A stretch of 64,000 nt of DNA from an uncultured Pelagibacteraceae bacterium (GCA_902606445.1 CACLGJ010000002.1:27278-91277); one strand, 5' to 3'. Shown: positions 52,360 to 62,096, numbered from the stretch's first letter. Program-made: numbers and translations. The notes: generated by a model from the letters alone, not told the origin.

Positions 52360-53050
52360 CTCTATCCTGATCTAAATAATTACAACTATTAATTTTTTCT
52401 TTTTCATTAATTTCCACAAGCAATGGATTACCAGTTGGAATTTCAAGTTTAGAAATTTGTTTTTCACCAAGATTAAATAAATATTTACATAAAGCTCTTA
52501 TAGAATTACCATGTGCTGATATTAATATATTGCCTTTTTTAATTTTGTTTTTAATATCTGAATTATAAAAACTTATTACTCTGTCATAGGTATCTTTCAG
52601 AGACTCGGTGTCTGGTATTTCTTTATTGGACATACTTTTATAAGTATCAATGTTAAGAGGATGGAATTCACTACTTCTATTTAACGGATCAGGTCTTAAA
52701 TCCCAAGATCTTCTAAATTGGTGAACCTTTTCTTCACCTAATTTTTTACTCATCTCAACTTTATTGAGTCCTGTCAGTCCTCCATAATGTCTTTCGTTAA
52801 GCTTCCAAGATCTAACAAAATTTTTTTCATCATTAATAGATTTTTGTATAATTGTAAGAGTATGATTAGCCCTTAGCTGAAGCGAAGAGTAGTAATAATT
52901 AATTTGTATATTTAACTTTTTAATTAATTCACCTGCCTTTTTTGCCTCTAATTTTCCATTTTCTGTCAAATCCACATCAACCCAACCTGTAAATCTATTT
53001 TCAAGATTCCAAGTACTTTGACCATGCCTAACTAAAATTAAATAACTCAT
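52337..53050 (-). CDS. gpmA: 2,3-bisphosphoglycerate-dependent phosphoglycerate mutase
   Basis: A 237-residue glycolytic/gluconeogenic enzyme interconverting 3- and 2-phosphoglycerate. The phosphohistidine is H9 in LVRHGQSTWNLENRF, followed by GWVDVDLTENG, WKLNERHYGGLTGLNK and the second histidine in LISAHGNSIRALCKYL. ATG 53050 is favoured because homologues start right at the LILVRHG strand. Length fits the dPGM class. Confidence 0.93.
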   Translation of the reverse strand: MSYLILVRHGQSTWNLENRFTGWVDVDLTENGKLEAKKAGELIKKLNIQINYYYSSLQLRANHTLTIIQKSINDEKNFVRSWKLNERHYGGLTGLNKVEMSKKLGEEKVHQFRRSWDLRPDPLNRSSEFHPLNIDTYKSMSNKEIPDTESLKDTYDRVISFYNSDIKNKIKKGNILISAHGNSIRALCKYLFNLGEKQISKLEIPTGNPLLVEINEKEKINSCNYLDQDRAKDLLIF

Positions 53051-53092
53051 TTTTATTGTGTTCAATTTAATATAAAAAAAATTGTTAGTTAA

Positions 53093-53479
53093 ATGAAAAA
53101 AAAAATTTTATTAAGAAAAATTATCTTTCATATATCCAATATTGGACTGATTTTGATATATCTCTACCCAGGGAGTATTTTTGGCTGGTTAGTTTATGGC
53201 AACATTAAAAAACAACCTCAATTAACCTCGGACTTTATGTTATTTTCATCAAATCATGTTTATACTTTTATGTTATTGTCTTTATTAGGATTACTTTCAT
53301 ACAATAAAGATAAAGTTAAAATCTTATTTTTATATCTTTTTTTTATCTCAATTTTTTTAGAGCTATGTCATATTTTGATTCCACAAAGAAGCTTTCAATA
53401 TCAAGATTTATTTGGAAATATTCTGGGGATTCTTTTAGTGTTCATAATATTTAATTTTTATAAATTTTTTAAAAAATGA
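53093..53479 (+). CDS. VanZ-like membrane protein
   Basis: A 128-residue protein with about four transmembrane helices. The C-terminal ELCHILIPQRSFQYQDLFGN matches the VanZ-like pattern of E, then R, then D and N on the last helices. Function is not established for most of the family. It overlaps the SLT lipoprotein gene by 4 bases (ATGA), so the two may act together at the envelope. Confidence 0.65.
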   Translation: MKKKILLRKIIFHISNIGLILIYLYPGSIFGWLVYGNIKKQPQLTSDFMLFSSNHVYTFMLLSLLGLLSYNKDKVKILFLYLFFISIFLELCHILIPQRSFQYQDLFGNILGILLVFIIFNFYKFFKK

Positions 53480-54078
53480 TTAGAGCTAATTATAAAAATT
53501 TTTTAATTATTTTTTTATTTTTAGTTTCAGCATGCTCTTCTATTCCTAAAAACACCTCTGATAGTTGTAAAATTTTTGATGAACGGTATCTTTGGTACAA
53601 ACATTCAAAAAAAGTTGAGCAAAAATGGGGAACACCTATACATATTCAATTGGCGATAATAAAAATGGAATCAGATTTTGACTGGTTGGCAAAACCTCCT
53701 AGACAAAAATTATTTAAAGTAATTCCTTTTAAACGCCCCTCAAGTTCATTTGGTTATTCTCAAGCTGTCAAGGGAACTTGGGAACAATATAAAAATGAAA
53801 CAGGAAATAAACTTGCAACGAGAGCTAGGTTTAAAGATAGTGTGGATTTTATAGGTTGGTATACAAACAAAACAAATTCTATTTTAAAGATATCTCTTCA
53901 AGATGCTTTCAAACAATATATAGCTTATCACGAAGGTTGGGGAAATTACAGATATTATAAAAAAAATAAAAAAGTTATTACCTTAGCAAAAAAAGTTGAA
54001 AAACAGTCTAAGGTTTATAAAAATCAATTATCTAAGTGCACTAAGTCTCTAAGTAAAAATAAATATATTATTTTTTAG
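53476..54078 (+). CDS. SLT-domain lipoprotein (putative lytic transglycosylase)
   Basis: A 200-residue protein with a lipoprotein signal (FLFLVSACSS, with lipidation cysteine C20). The mature part matches transglycosylase SLT: the catalytic glutamate is E65 in AIIKMESDFDW, and SSFGYSQAVKGTWEQY and AYHEGWGNYR follow the goose-lysozyme-type layout. It probably cleaves peptidoglycan in the periplasm. It overlaps the convergent RND permease by 11 bases. Confidence 0.75.
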   Translation: MIRANYKNFLIIFLFLVSACSSIPKNTSDSCKIFDERYLWYKHSKKVEQKWGTPIHIQLAIIKMESDFDWLAKPPRQKLFKVIPFKRPSSSFGYSQAVKGTWEQYKNETGNKLATRARFKDSVDFIGWYTNKTNSILKISLQDAFKQYIAYHEGWGNYRYYKKNKKVITLAKKVEKQSKVYKNQLSKCTKSLSKNKYIIF

Positions 54079-57000
54079 ATAGTTGCTTATTAAGCTCAAT
54101 ATCTACAGCATCTATTCTATTAGTATTTTTTGCTAAAGCTAAATACATTGATGGTGTTACGTATAATGTGAAGAATGTTGAAATTATCATTCCTCCTAAA
54201 ATTGTTGCACCTACAGCTAATCTTGAGGCTTCTCCAGCACCCGGACCAATATTCCCTATCACTAGCGGTAGCATTGCTAGCATAGTACTTAAAGAGGTCA
54301 TCATAATCGGCCTAAATCTTACATTACATGCTTCTTTGACAGCTGTATCAATACTTTTTCCAGTTGTTCTAATTTGATTTGCATAATCAACAATTAAAAT
54401 ACTGTTCTTTGTTGAAATACCTATCAAGATTATTAACGCGATTTGTGAAAAAATATTAATTGAACTATTTAAGAAAAGAATAAATACCAAACCTCCAAAA
54501 ATCGCTAATGGTACAGTTAAAATAATTATAAAGGGGTGGATGAATGAATTGAATGTTGCAGCCATTACTAAGTAAGCTGTCAAAAGAGCCAGAATAAAAA
54601 TAATAAGTAATTCACTGCTTGTCTCTTTTATTTCCTCGGATTTTCCCTTCCATGTTATTTGATTGTTAGGTGCAGTGTTTGTCATGATATTTTCTAAATA
54701 CGAAATAGCTTCTGTAAGGGTATAATTTTCACTAATATTAGCAGAAATTGTTACAGCACTTTGTCTATTATATCTTGCAAGCTCTTTTGCCGAACCTTCT
54801 TCCTTAAAATCAACTAAGTTTGCAAGAGAGATAAGTTTTCCAGAATTTTCTGATCTTACAAAAATTTTAGAAATACCATCTTTATTTCTTCTATCAGATA
54901 AATATTGCTGGACAATTATTGGATACTCTCTTCCTTGACGATTAAAAGTAGTTATTTCTTTTCCTCCATATAAAGTTTCGAGTGTTTTACCAATAGATTG
55001 AGTAGAAACACCTAGATCTTTAGCTTTACTTTTATCTATGATTAATTTTACCTCTGGCTTATTTCTATTATAGTCAGACTCAACTCGGGATAAGTTTTTA
55101 TTTGATCTAATTTTATTAATGACGTTTTTCTGAATTTCTTCTAGCTCTTCATACGTGTTTCCATAAATGACCATCTGAACTGGTTTATTGTAATTTGAAA
55201 CTCTTATTGACTGTGGTGAAATTGGAAACGCTACAGCTTCAGGCAAGGTAACAATTTTACCAATAGCTTCTCTCATTACAGTTTGAGAATCTTTTTTTCT
55301 ATTTTTCCAATTATCTAATAAAGCAATAATTATAAAACTATTGTAAGAGTTTGCTGAACTACCAAATCCTGGTACTCTCATAATAAATCTAGAATAAGGA
55401 CTATCTTCAGCTTGTAATAATGGGATTAATCTTTTCTCAACTTCTTGAGCCTTCTCTTGTGTGTACTCAAAGGATCTTCCTTCATCAGTAAAACCAATTA
55501 CAAGATAAACACCCCTATCCTCCATAGGCAACAATTCTTTTTTTGAAAAACTAAATAAAAATCCTGATACAAAAATAATAAAGATGATAAAAATACCTAT
55601 AATTCGAGATTTGTTGATTACAACATTTAATGTTTCTTTATAAAATGAAGATAAACTTAAAAATAATTTTTCAAATTTTTTTATTATATTATTTTTTACG
55701 TTTTTTTTTGTTAAGAACTTACTTGCTAACATTGGAGAGAGAGTAAGAGCTACAAAAGAAGAAACTATAATTGAAAATGATAATGTGATTGCTGTTTCTT
55801 TAAATAACGTGCCTGAAATTCCTTCTATAAAAATTAAAGGAAGAAATACTGCAATTAAAATTAGAGTGGTGGCTATTATAGCGAATGAGATTTGTTTAGA
55901 TCCTTTATATGCAGCCACTAAAGGAGTTTCTCCATTTTCTATTCTTCTGTAAATTGCATCAGTCATAATTACTGAGTCGTCAGTAATTATTCCAATTGCT
56001 AGTATAAAACTCAAAAGTACAAATATATTAATTGATAAACCAAAAATATATAATCCTAAAAAGGATGCTATTAGACTTACTGGAAGGGCAATAGCTGGAA
56101 CTATTACTGCTTTCAGATTTCCTAAAAATAAATAAATAATTATTACTACTAATATAAATGCAATTACTAATGTTTTATAAACTTCATTTATAGCTGCCTG
56201 CACATAAGTAGCTCTATTAAAAGAAACTCTTAGATCTAATTCTTTAGGTAAAGTTTTTTTAACTTCAATTATTCTTTTTTTTATTTCTTTTGAAAGCTCA
56301 ACAGTTGATGCACCACTTTTTGCATAAATACCAATTCCAACTGTCTTAAGGTTGATTTGGTCTTTGGATTGAGCCTTAAATAAAGTTTTTTCTGAAACCG
56401 GTCCAAATTCTATTTTGGCAACATCTGAGAGTAATATTGTTTTATTAACAGATTTTTTAATGGGTAATTGTTTAATAGTATCAATACTATTATAAGATTT
56501 ATCTAAGTTTAGAGTTAAGTCTATATTTTCTGCTTCTAATGTACCTGCCGGAAGCCTTATATTTTCACCCCTTAGAGCATCTTCAACCTCTTGAATTGTT
56601 AAATTATTTGCAGCTAACTTTATTGGATCTATCCAAACTCTAATACTTAATTCCCTAAGTCCACCTACTAAAATCCTACCAACATTTTTTACACTTGAAA
56701 ATTGGTCTGTTAAAAATCTTTCAGCATAGTCGCCAAGTTCTAAATCACTCCATGTTTTAGAAGAGAGTGATAACCACATTGTGGTGGTAAATCCAGCAGC
56801 TCTTTTTAAAATTTGGGGTGGATCAGATTCTGATGGTAAATTATCTACTACTCTCGATACTCTTTCTCTAATATCATTTGCTGCATTATCTAGATCAATA
56901 CTAGTGTCAAATTCTATATTTATAGTACTTCTTCCGTTTTCAGATTTTGAATCAATATTTTTTATTCCTTCAGCTCCACCTATTACATCCTCCATTACCT

Positions 57001-57196
57001 GTGTAACATCTTGATCTATTATTGAAGCAGCTGCCGATTTATAATTTACTTGAACTTGAACAACAGGTGGTTGAATACCATCTGGTAATTCTCTTACTGG
57101 TAATTTCCAAAAAACGAATAAACCAAAGATAATTAAAATTAAAGACATTACCCATGAAACTGCAGGTCTTTTAATACTAAGCTCTGTAATAAACAT
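54068..57196 (-). CDS. RND-family efflux permease
   Basis: A 1042-residue HAE-type RND inner-membrane pump with 12 helices and two large periplasmic loops. The N-terminus ITELSIKRPAVSWVMSLILI is typical, the proton-relay aspartates are in GIITDDSVIMTDAI on helix 4, and LIGISTKNSILIVDYANQ and FRPIMMTSLSTMLAMLPLV are later motifs. It is the last gene of msrA-sseA-adaptor-permease, immediately after the adaptor. No outer-membrane TolC-like gene is in the window. Substrate unknown. Confidence 0.92.
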   Translation of the reverse strand: MFITELSIKRPAVSWVMSLILIIFGLFVFWKLPVRELPDGIQPPVVQVQVNYKSAAASIIDQDVTQVMEDVIGGAEGIKNIDSKSENGRSTINIEFDTSIDLDNAANDIRERVSRVVDNLPSESDPPQILKRAAGFTTTMWLSLSSKTWSDLELGDYAERFLTDQFSSVKNVGRILVGGLRELSIRVWIDPIKLAANNLTIQEVEDALRGENIRLPAGTLEAENIDLTLNLDKSYNSIDTIKQLPIKKSVNKTILLSDVAKIEFGPVSEKTLFKAQSKDQINLKTVGIGIYAKSGASTVELSKEIKKRIIEVKKTLPKELDLRVSFNRATYVQAAINEVYKTLVIAFILVVIIIYLFLGNLKAVIVPAIALPVSLIASFLGLYIFGLSINIFVLLSFILAIGIITDDSVIMTDAIYRRIENGETPLVAAYKGSKQISFAIIATTLILIAVFLPLIFIEGISGTLFKETAITLSFSIIVSSFVALTLSPMLASKFLTKKNVKNNIIKKFEKLFLSLSSFYKETLNVVINKSRIIGIFIIFIIFVSGFLFSFSKKELLPMEDRGVYLVIGFTDEGRSFEYTQEKAQEVEKRLIPLLQAEDSPYSRFIMRVPGFGSSANSYNSFIIIALLDNWKNRKKDSQTVMREAIGKIVTLPEAVAFPISPQSIRVSNYNKPVQMVIYGNTYEELEEIQKNVINKIRSNKNLSRVESDYNRNKPEVKLIIDKSKAKDLGVSTQSIGKTLETLYGGKEITTFNRQGREYPIIVQQYLSDRRNKDGISKIFVRSENSGKLISLANLVDFKEEGSAKELARYNRQSAVTISANISENYTLTEAISYLENIMTNTAPNNQITWKGKSEEIKETSSELLIIFILALLTAYLVMAATFNSFIHPFIIILTVPLAIFGGLVFILFLNSSINIFSQIALIILIGISTKNSILIVDYANQIRTTGKSIDTAVKEACNVRFRPIMMTSLSTMLAMLPLVIGNIGPGAGEASRLAVGATILGGMIISTFFTLYVTPSMYLALAKNTNRIDAVDIELNKQLSKK

Positions 57197-58066
57197 TTAT
57201 TTTTTTAATGGTTTAATTTTACCTCGAGGTATTACTTTTTTTAGACCTTCGGCAACGATTTGATCTCCTTCATTTAGACCTGAAAGAATTTCTATTTTAC
57301 CATCACTTCTTAGTCCAATACTAACCTCAACTTTATTGGCAATATTTTCATCTGACACTTTGTAAATATATGATTTTTCTCCTTCCATCATTATGCTTGT
57401 GTCAGGCACACTTAATGCATTTCTTAAATTGAATTTAACAGTTATTTCAAGTAATGACCCAGATAATAATTCTAAATCTTCATTATTAACACTTATTCTA
57501 GATAACAAACTCCTCGTATCCGCATTAATTCTACTAGATATAAAATCTATTTTACCTTTAAAAATTTTATCACCATAGCTTGAAACTTTTGCTTCTACGG
57601 GCAATCCCTTCTTAATAAATGGTGCATAGCTCTCAGGGATTTTAATATCAGAGTAAATAGTTGAATTATCATCAAGGGTTATAATAAAAATATTATCTGA
57701 AACAAATATATCTTCAGTCAATCCCGTATAGCCTATTATACCATCGAACGGAGCTGAAATTTTTCCACTTGCAAGATTTAATATTAAATCACCTTTTTTT
57801 ACTTTTTCTTTTAGATTCAATTCACCAGAAACTTCATCTTTTCTGATTTTAAAAGTTTTACTTTTACTTGAAATTGCTGTTCCAAATGTTTCTAATTTTT
57901 CTGCAAATTCCTGCTCAATTACTTCGGTAACTATTATTTCTGGAGGAGGAAATTTACTAAATTTTTTTTTAAAATGATTTCCAATCATTGTTCTAGCAAC
58001 AATAACTGAGGCAATTACTAGAAAAAAAACTGTTACAATAGTGATTATTTTTGTCGATCTTTTCAT
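57197..58066 (-). CDS. RND periplasmic adaptor, hairpin-less
   Basis: A 289-residue membrane-fusion protein with one N-terminal helix (IITIVTVFFLVIASVIV). The lipoyl half-motifs are present (KVKKGDLILNLA and APFDGIIGYTG), followed by beta-barrel and membrane-proximal domains (LPVEAKVSSY to GLNEGDQIVAEGLKK). In usual adaptors 50 to 100 residues of alpha-hairpin separate the two half-motifs; here only about four residues do. It sits between sseA and the permease with no gap. Otherwise it is a normal adaptor for the RND pump. Confidence 0.85.
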   Translation of the reverse strand: MKRSTKIITIVTVFFLVIASVIVARTMIGNHFKKKFSKFPPPEIIVTEVIEQEFAEKLETFGTAISSKSKTFKIRKDEVSGELNLKEKVKKGDLILNLASGKISAPFDGIIGYTGLTEDIFVSDNIFIITLDDNSTIYSDIKIPESYAPFIKKGLPVEAKVSSYGDKIFKGKIDFISSRINADTRSLLSRISVNNEDLELLSGSLLEITVKFNLRNALSVPDTSIMMEGEKSYIYKVSDENIANKVEVSIGLRSDGKIEILSGLNEGDQIVAEGLKKVIPRGKIKPLKK

Positions 58067-58882
58067 TTAAATCCTGCCATATTCAGCCCAAGAGCCATCA
58101 TATATTTTGGGCAAATATTTATCATTAATTAAAGAATAAGCTAGGGCTAAAACACAAGCTGTAACACCAGAACCACAAGAAAATACAACAGTATTTGAAT
58201 TAATATTTTTTAAATTTTTTTTAAAAATTTCAGCAATCTCTTTTTTTGTTTTAAAAGTTTTATTAGTATTAATTAATTCATTAAAAGGAATACAGCTAGA
58301 ATTCTTAATATTACCACTTCTTAAACCTAACCTTGGTTCCTTCACTTCGCCTTCAAACCTTGCAATATTTCTTGCATCAATAACATCAAAATGTTTTTCA
58401 ATTATATTTTCATCTATTTCTTTTTTATTTTTAACTAAATTTTTAAGTTCATTAGCTTTATATTTAGTTTTTATAATTTTTGGGATTTCATTATCTATAA
58501 CTTTATTCTCATTCACCCATTTTTTAAAACCACCATTTAGAACTTTTACTAATTCTGGCTTATGACCAAAGTAGACAAAATTATACCAACATCTACAGGC
58601 ACTTATAACGTCAGAATTGTCATAAATTATTATTTGATCATTATTATTAATTCCCATTTCTGAGACAATTTTTTCCCACTGGTTTAAAGAGACTAGCATA
58701 TGAGGTAAATCAGTTTCTTTACTTGAATTTTTATCTAAATCAAAAAAAATAGATCTTGGAATATGATTTTTTTTGTATTCCTCATATCCATCTCTATTAG
58801 CCTGAGGCATATGCCAAGAACAGTCAACAATTTTTACATTACCTAAATTTTTCTCTAACCAGTCAGTTTCCACTAGGAACAT
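58067..58882 (-). CDS. sseA: 3-mercaptopyruvate sulfurtransferase (tandem rhodanese)
   Basis: A 271-residue double-rhodanese protein. The catalytic cysteine is C236 in FSCGSGVTACVLAL; the CGSGVT loop marks mercaptopyruvate sulfurtransferases rather than thiosulfate sulfurtransferases (CRKGVT). The N-terminal VDCSWHMPQANRDGYEEY and IIYDNSDVISACRCWY form the inactive domain. It moves sulfur from 3-mercaptopyruvate to acceptors such as cyanide or thiols. It lies 1 base after msrA. Confidence 0.9.
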   Translation of the reverse strand: MFLVETDWLEKNLGNVKIVDCSWHMPQANRDGYEEYKKNHIPRSIFFDLDKNSSKETDLPHMLVSLNQWEKIVSEMGINNNDQIIIYDNSDVISACRCWYNFVYFGHKPELVKVLNGGFKKWVNENKVIDNEIPKIIKTKYKANELKNLVKNKKEIDENIIEKHFDVIDARNIARFEGEVKEPRLGLRSGNIKNSSCIPFNELINTNKTFKTKKEIAEIFKKNLKNINSNTVVFSCGSGVTACVLALAYSLINDKYLPKIYDGSWAEYGRI

Positions 58883-58883
58883 T

Positions 58884-59330
58884 TTATCTTTTTTTTTTTA
58901 AATACATTTGATGATATTCTTCGGCAGGACAATAATTTTTAAGAAGAGAAATTTTAGTAACAACTTTACCAGATAATTTTTTATTTACTTCTTCATAAAC
59001 TTTTTCAGCCTTTTCTTTTTGAATATCGTTTAAATAAAAAATTTCACTTCTATATTGTGTTCCAAAATCTGGTCCTTGAGAATTCAAAGTTGTTGGGTCA
59101 TGTATTTCAAAAAAAATATTTAAAATCTTTTCGTAAGAAATAATCTTCTCATCATAATCAAGTTTAACAACTTCTGCATGATTAGTATTACCTGTGCAGA
59201 CTTCTTTGTAGGTTGCTGTCTTATTATTACCACCACAGTAACCCACCTCTGTTTTAATGATACCATCAATTTCACTAAATTTAATTTCTGGCCCCCAAAA
59301 ACATCCAAGTGCTAAAACTGCTATTTCCAT
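58884..59330 (-). CDS. msrA: peptide methionine-S-sulfoxide reductase
   Basis: A 148-residue MsrA. The catalytic cysteine is C10 in ALGCFWGPEIKF, and VGYCGGNNKTATYKEVCTG, HAEVVKLDYD and FEIHDPTTLNSQGPDFGTQY are family motifs. It is short at the C-terminus but keeps NYCPAEEYHQMYL, with a possible resolving cysteine. It repairs methionine-S-sulfoxide in proteins. It leads the four-gene minus-strand operon with sseA, adaptor and RND permease. Confidence 0.93.
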   Translation of the reverse strand: MEIAVLALGCFWGPEIKFSEIDGIIKTEVGYCGGNNKTATYKEVCTGNTNHAEVVKLDYDEKIISYEKILNIFFEIHDPTTLNSQGPDFGTQYRSEIFYLNDIQKEKAEKVYEEVNKKLSGKVVTKISLLKNYCPAEEYHQMYLKKKR

Positions 59331-59366
59331 TGATTATGATTTTAATTAATTTACAAATTATTCATA

Positions 59367-60251
59367 ATGTTAAGTAAAAATCAATTAGGCTTTTTGTACA
59401 TGTTTTTATCAATATGTGCATTTTCCCTTATGGATGTAATAGTTAAATGGTCTGTCGAGTACCCAATAGGACAAGTTTTATTCTTCAGAGGCTTTTTTGG
59501 TATTGTTTTTTATTTTTTTATCATTCCAAAAAACAGACTTCATAATTTTTATGAAACTAAAAGACCTGGACTTCATTTTTTAAGATGTTTCTCTGGCTTA
59601 ATCGCTTTAGTTGCAATATTTATTGCACTAAGAAAATTACCTTTAGCTACTGTGGTTAGCATATCTTTTGCTGCTCCAATATTTACAACAATTTTTTCAA
59701 TCTTTTTATTAAATGAAAAAGTTGGTATTTTTAGATGGCTAGCAGTTATTATTGGATTTTTAGGTATTATAATCATCACCGAACCAGGAATTAGTCAGTT
59801 AAATATTTATTATATTTTTCCAATAATTTTTTGTTTTGGACTTTCTTATGTTGCAATCACAATTAGACAGCTTTCTTCTAGCGAGCCAGTTTGGTTAATT
59901 TCTTTTTATTTTTCTCTCGCGATAACTTTATTAAGCTTCCTAACTATACCACAAGGCTGGGTACTACCAAGTTTAAATCATTTTATCATATTGTCTTTGA
60001 TAGGTATTTTTGGAGGAGTCGCTAACTTATGGTTAAGTCAATCATATAAATATTCAGAAGTTTCACTCGTCACACCTTTAAAATATTTGGCCTTAGTTTT
60101 TGCCATTATTTTTGGATATTTTATTTGGGGGGAGATACCTACAATTAAAACTTTATTAGGTGCTTTTTTGGTAATTATTTCAACTTTAATTATTTTTAGA
60201 AGAGAGATTTATAAAAAAAAAATTATCACCTCCAAAACAATTAATGACTAA
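59367..60251 (+). CDS. EamA/DMT-family transporter
   Basis: A 294-residue, ten-helix protein with two EamA repeats (about residues 8-140 and 150-280). AFSLMDVIVKWSVEYPIGQVLF opens repeat one and SYKYSEVSLVTPLKYLALVFAI closes repeat two. Members export metabolites or amino acids; the substrate here is unknown. It overlaps the glycosylase gene by 8 bases and is divergent from msrA across 36 bases. Confidence 0.85.
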   Translation: MLSKNQLGFLYMFLSICAFSLMDVIVKWSVEYPIGQVLFFRGFFGIVFYFFIIPKNRLHNFYETKRPGLHFLRCFSGLIALVAIFIALRKLPLATVVSISFAAPIFTTIFSIFLLNEKVGIFRWLAVIIGFLGIIIITEPGISQLNIYYIFPIIFCFGLSYVAITIRQLSSSEPVWLISFYFSLAITLLSFLTIPQGWVLPSLNHFIILSLIGIFGGVANLWLSQSYKYSEVSLVTPLKYLALVFAIIFGYFIWGEIPTIKTLLGAFLVIISTLIIFRREIYKKKIITSKTIND

Positions 60252-60879
60252 AAACTTAAAATATTGGACTAAAGCAAAAAAGTATCTTTCTAAAAAAGAT
60301 AAAAAAATGTTAAAATTAATAAAAAACTATCAAAGTCCCACAGAAACAATCTTAACATCTAGAAGAGATATTTTTTTTTCATTATGCAAGAGTATTATTG
60401 GACAACAAATTAGTGTTGCAGCTGCCAATTCAGTATTTTTAAAGTTTAAAAAAAAATGTAATCATAAAATTAACGCAAAAAATGTTTCCAAGCTAACTTT
60501 TAGACAATTAAAAAGCTGTGGCCTTAGTCGTCAAAAAGTTTTAGGAATTAAAAGTTTGGCTAGACAAACAATCAATAAGTCTTTTAACTCAAAATTGATT
60601 ACCAAAATGGGTGATGAGGAAGCAATTAATTATTTATCAAATTTACGACAGATAGGTAGATGGTCCGCAGAAATGATATTGCTTTTTACATATAATAGAC
60701 CAAATATTTGGCCCATACAAGATATTGGACTTTTGAGAGCTATTTCTAAAAATTATAATAAGAAATATTTACCACCAATGAAATTTGTAAATTTACTTCA
60801 AAAAAGGTTTTCGCCTTATTGTTCAGTTGCTACCTGGTACTTATGGAGAAGTATAGATCCGGAACCTATTCAGTACTAA
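60244..60879 (+). CDS. alkA: DNA-3-methyladenine glycosylase II (HhH-GPD)
   Basis: A 211-residue helix-hairpin-helix base-excision glycosylase. FSLCKSIIGQQISVAAANSV, LSRQKVLGIKSLA and the HhH segment NLRQIGRWSAEMILLF precede the catalytic aspartate in WPIQDIGLLRAI. It removes alkylated purines to leave an abasic site. It lacks the extra N-terminal domain of E. coli AlkA, as the short relatives do. It overlaps the convergent DUF1330 gene by 14 bases. Confidence 0.85.
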   Translation: MTKNLKYWTKAKKYLSKKDKKMLKLIKNYQSPTETILTSRRDIFFSLCKSIIGQQISVAAANSVFLKFKKKCNHKINAKNVSKLTFRQLKSCGLSRQKVLGIKSLARQTINKSFNSKLITKMGDEEAINYLSNLRQIGRWSAEMILLFTYNRPNIWPIQDIGLLRAISKNYNKKYLPPMKFVNLLQKRFSPYCSVATWYLWRSIDPEPIQY

Positions 60880-61165
60880 ATCCCTCAACTATCTGCATGT
60901 GTCTTTGAGTGGTATTTTTTGCTATATCCCACCCAGCTTGATACTCCTTTGAATTATGACATTCTAAAGCTTTTTCATAGCTTGGAAACTCCCAAATCAC
61001 TGTTCTTTCAAAATTGTCTCCATCGAAGTTTTGATATTTTCCACCTCTAACTAAAGGGACACCTCCATAACTTTTAATAATTGAAGTGACAGTTTCTGCA
61101 TACTTTTTCAAATTCTCTTGATTGTTAACTTTTATGTATAAGCTTATCCAATAACCTTTTTTCAT
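60866..61165 (-). CDS. DUF1330 domain protein
   Basis: A 99-residue protein matching DUF1330, a dimeric alpha-beta barrel family. KGYWISLYIKVNNQENLKKY, YGGVPLVRGGKYQNFDGD, RTVIWEFPSYEKALECHNS and YQAGWDIA are typical. Molecular function is unknown. It begins directly after the stop of the frameshifted GT17 gene. Confidence 0.85.
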   Translation of the reverse strand: MKKGYWISLYIKVNNQENLKKYAETVTSIIKSYGGVPLVRGGKYQNFDGDNFERTVIWEFPSYEKALECHNSKEYQAGWDIAKNTTQRHMQIVEGFSTE

Positions 61166-62048
61166 TTAGTCAATCCATTCTTCATATTTTTTTTTATTAT
61201 TTTGAAGGTAATTGGGTAATTTATCTATAGGATAATTTTCTAGTTTACTCCCGCTACCTATTTTGTTTACTCTTTTATCAACTTTGAGATCATATATTGC
61301 TTGTTTATTTTCAATAATATTCTTTATTTCCTCAGTTTTTAGAGGATTAATATCAAACTCACGATGATGAAGATATGATTTTAATTTATGTTCAATCTCC
61401 TCTGCACTTTTTATGTTTGAAAAATGCCAACCTCCATTATCAATAAATTTTATACTAATGTATTTTGTTTTTTGAAAAGATGGTATCAATTCTAAAAAAT
61501 GGATATTTTTTATCTTTTATATTTCTTAACCATTGGGGGTTAATTAAGTTTTTTTTTTTACATCCTTTTGTTCCAGTCCATATTAGATTTGGAAGCTTAA
61601 GATTAAATTTGTAATAAAACATTTCTTGACGAAATTGTATTATCTTCTCTTTATAATCATTAAAATGAATATCGTTTAAGTTTGGTATTTCATCAACATC
61701 AGAAATTAAAACAAAATCTTCATCATCTGCAGAATTTAATCCTTCCAAAATAAAATTTCTTTGACCATTTTCTCTTAATAGTGCGTTCATGATATATTCA
61801 CCATGATCATTTTCTTGATCTTTTATTTTCATCAACCCTTCAGGTTCCTTCTCATAAACTAGGTAAATTATTTTTTTTCTGAATTTTTCAAATTTTTTAT
61901 GATTAAATTTTAACTCTCTTTTTTCACCTTTATGCGTAAAAACACTTTCAACAATTACAAAATAATCAACAAAATCATTTAATGTATTTAACCTTAAATC
62001 TAAGACTACCTCCTCATCAAAATACATAAAACAATCATAAATTCTCAT
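61166..62048 (-). pseudogene. GT17-family glycosyltransferase, interrupted by a +1 frameshift
   Basis: Two overlapping reading frames on the minus strand together make one glycosyltransferase of about 293 residues. The N-terminal part (62048 to 61455) begins MRIYDCFMYFDEEVVLDLRL and has the metal-binding DVDE at residues 117-120 of FVLISDVDEIPN. The C-terminal part (61489 to 61166) begins within the family motif and reads NGGWHFSNIKSAEEI and HHREFD. The frames join if one A is removed from the run of four at 61463-61466. Full length matches GT17 enzymes (beta-1,4-GlcNAc-transferase-like). Sequencing error, true inactivation and slippage are all possible. Confidence 0.75.
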
Positions 62049-62096
62049 ATTAGCTTTTTAATCTTTTTTAATTTTTTTTATATGATAAAAAATTTT

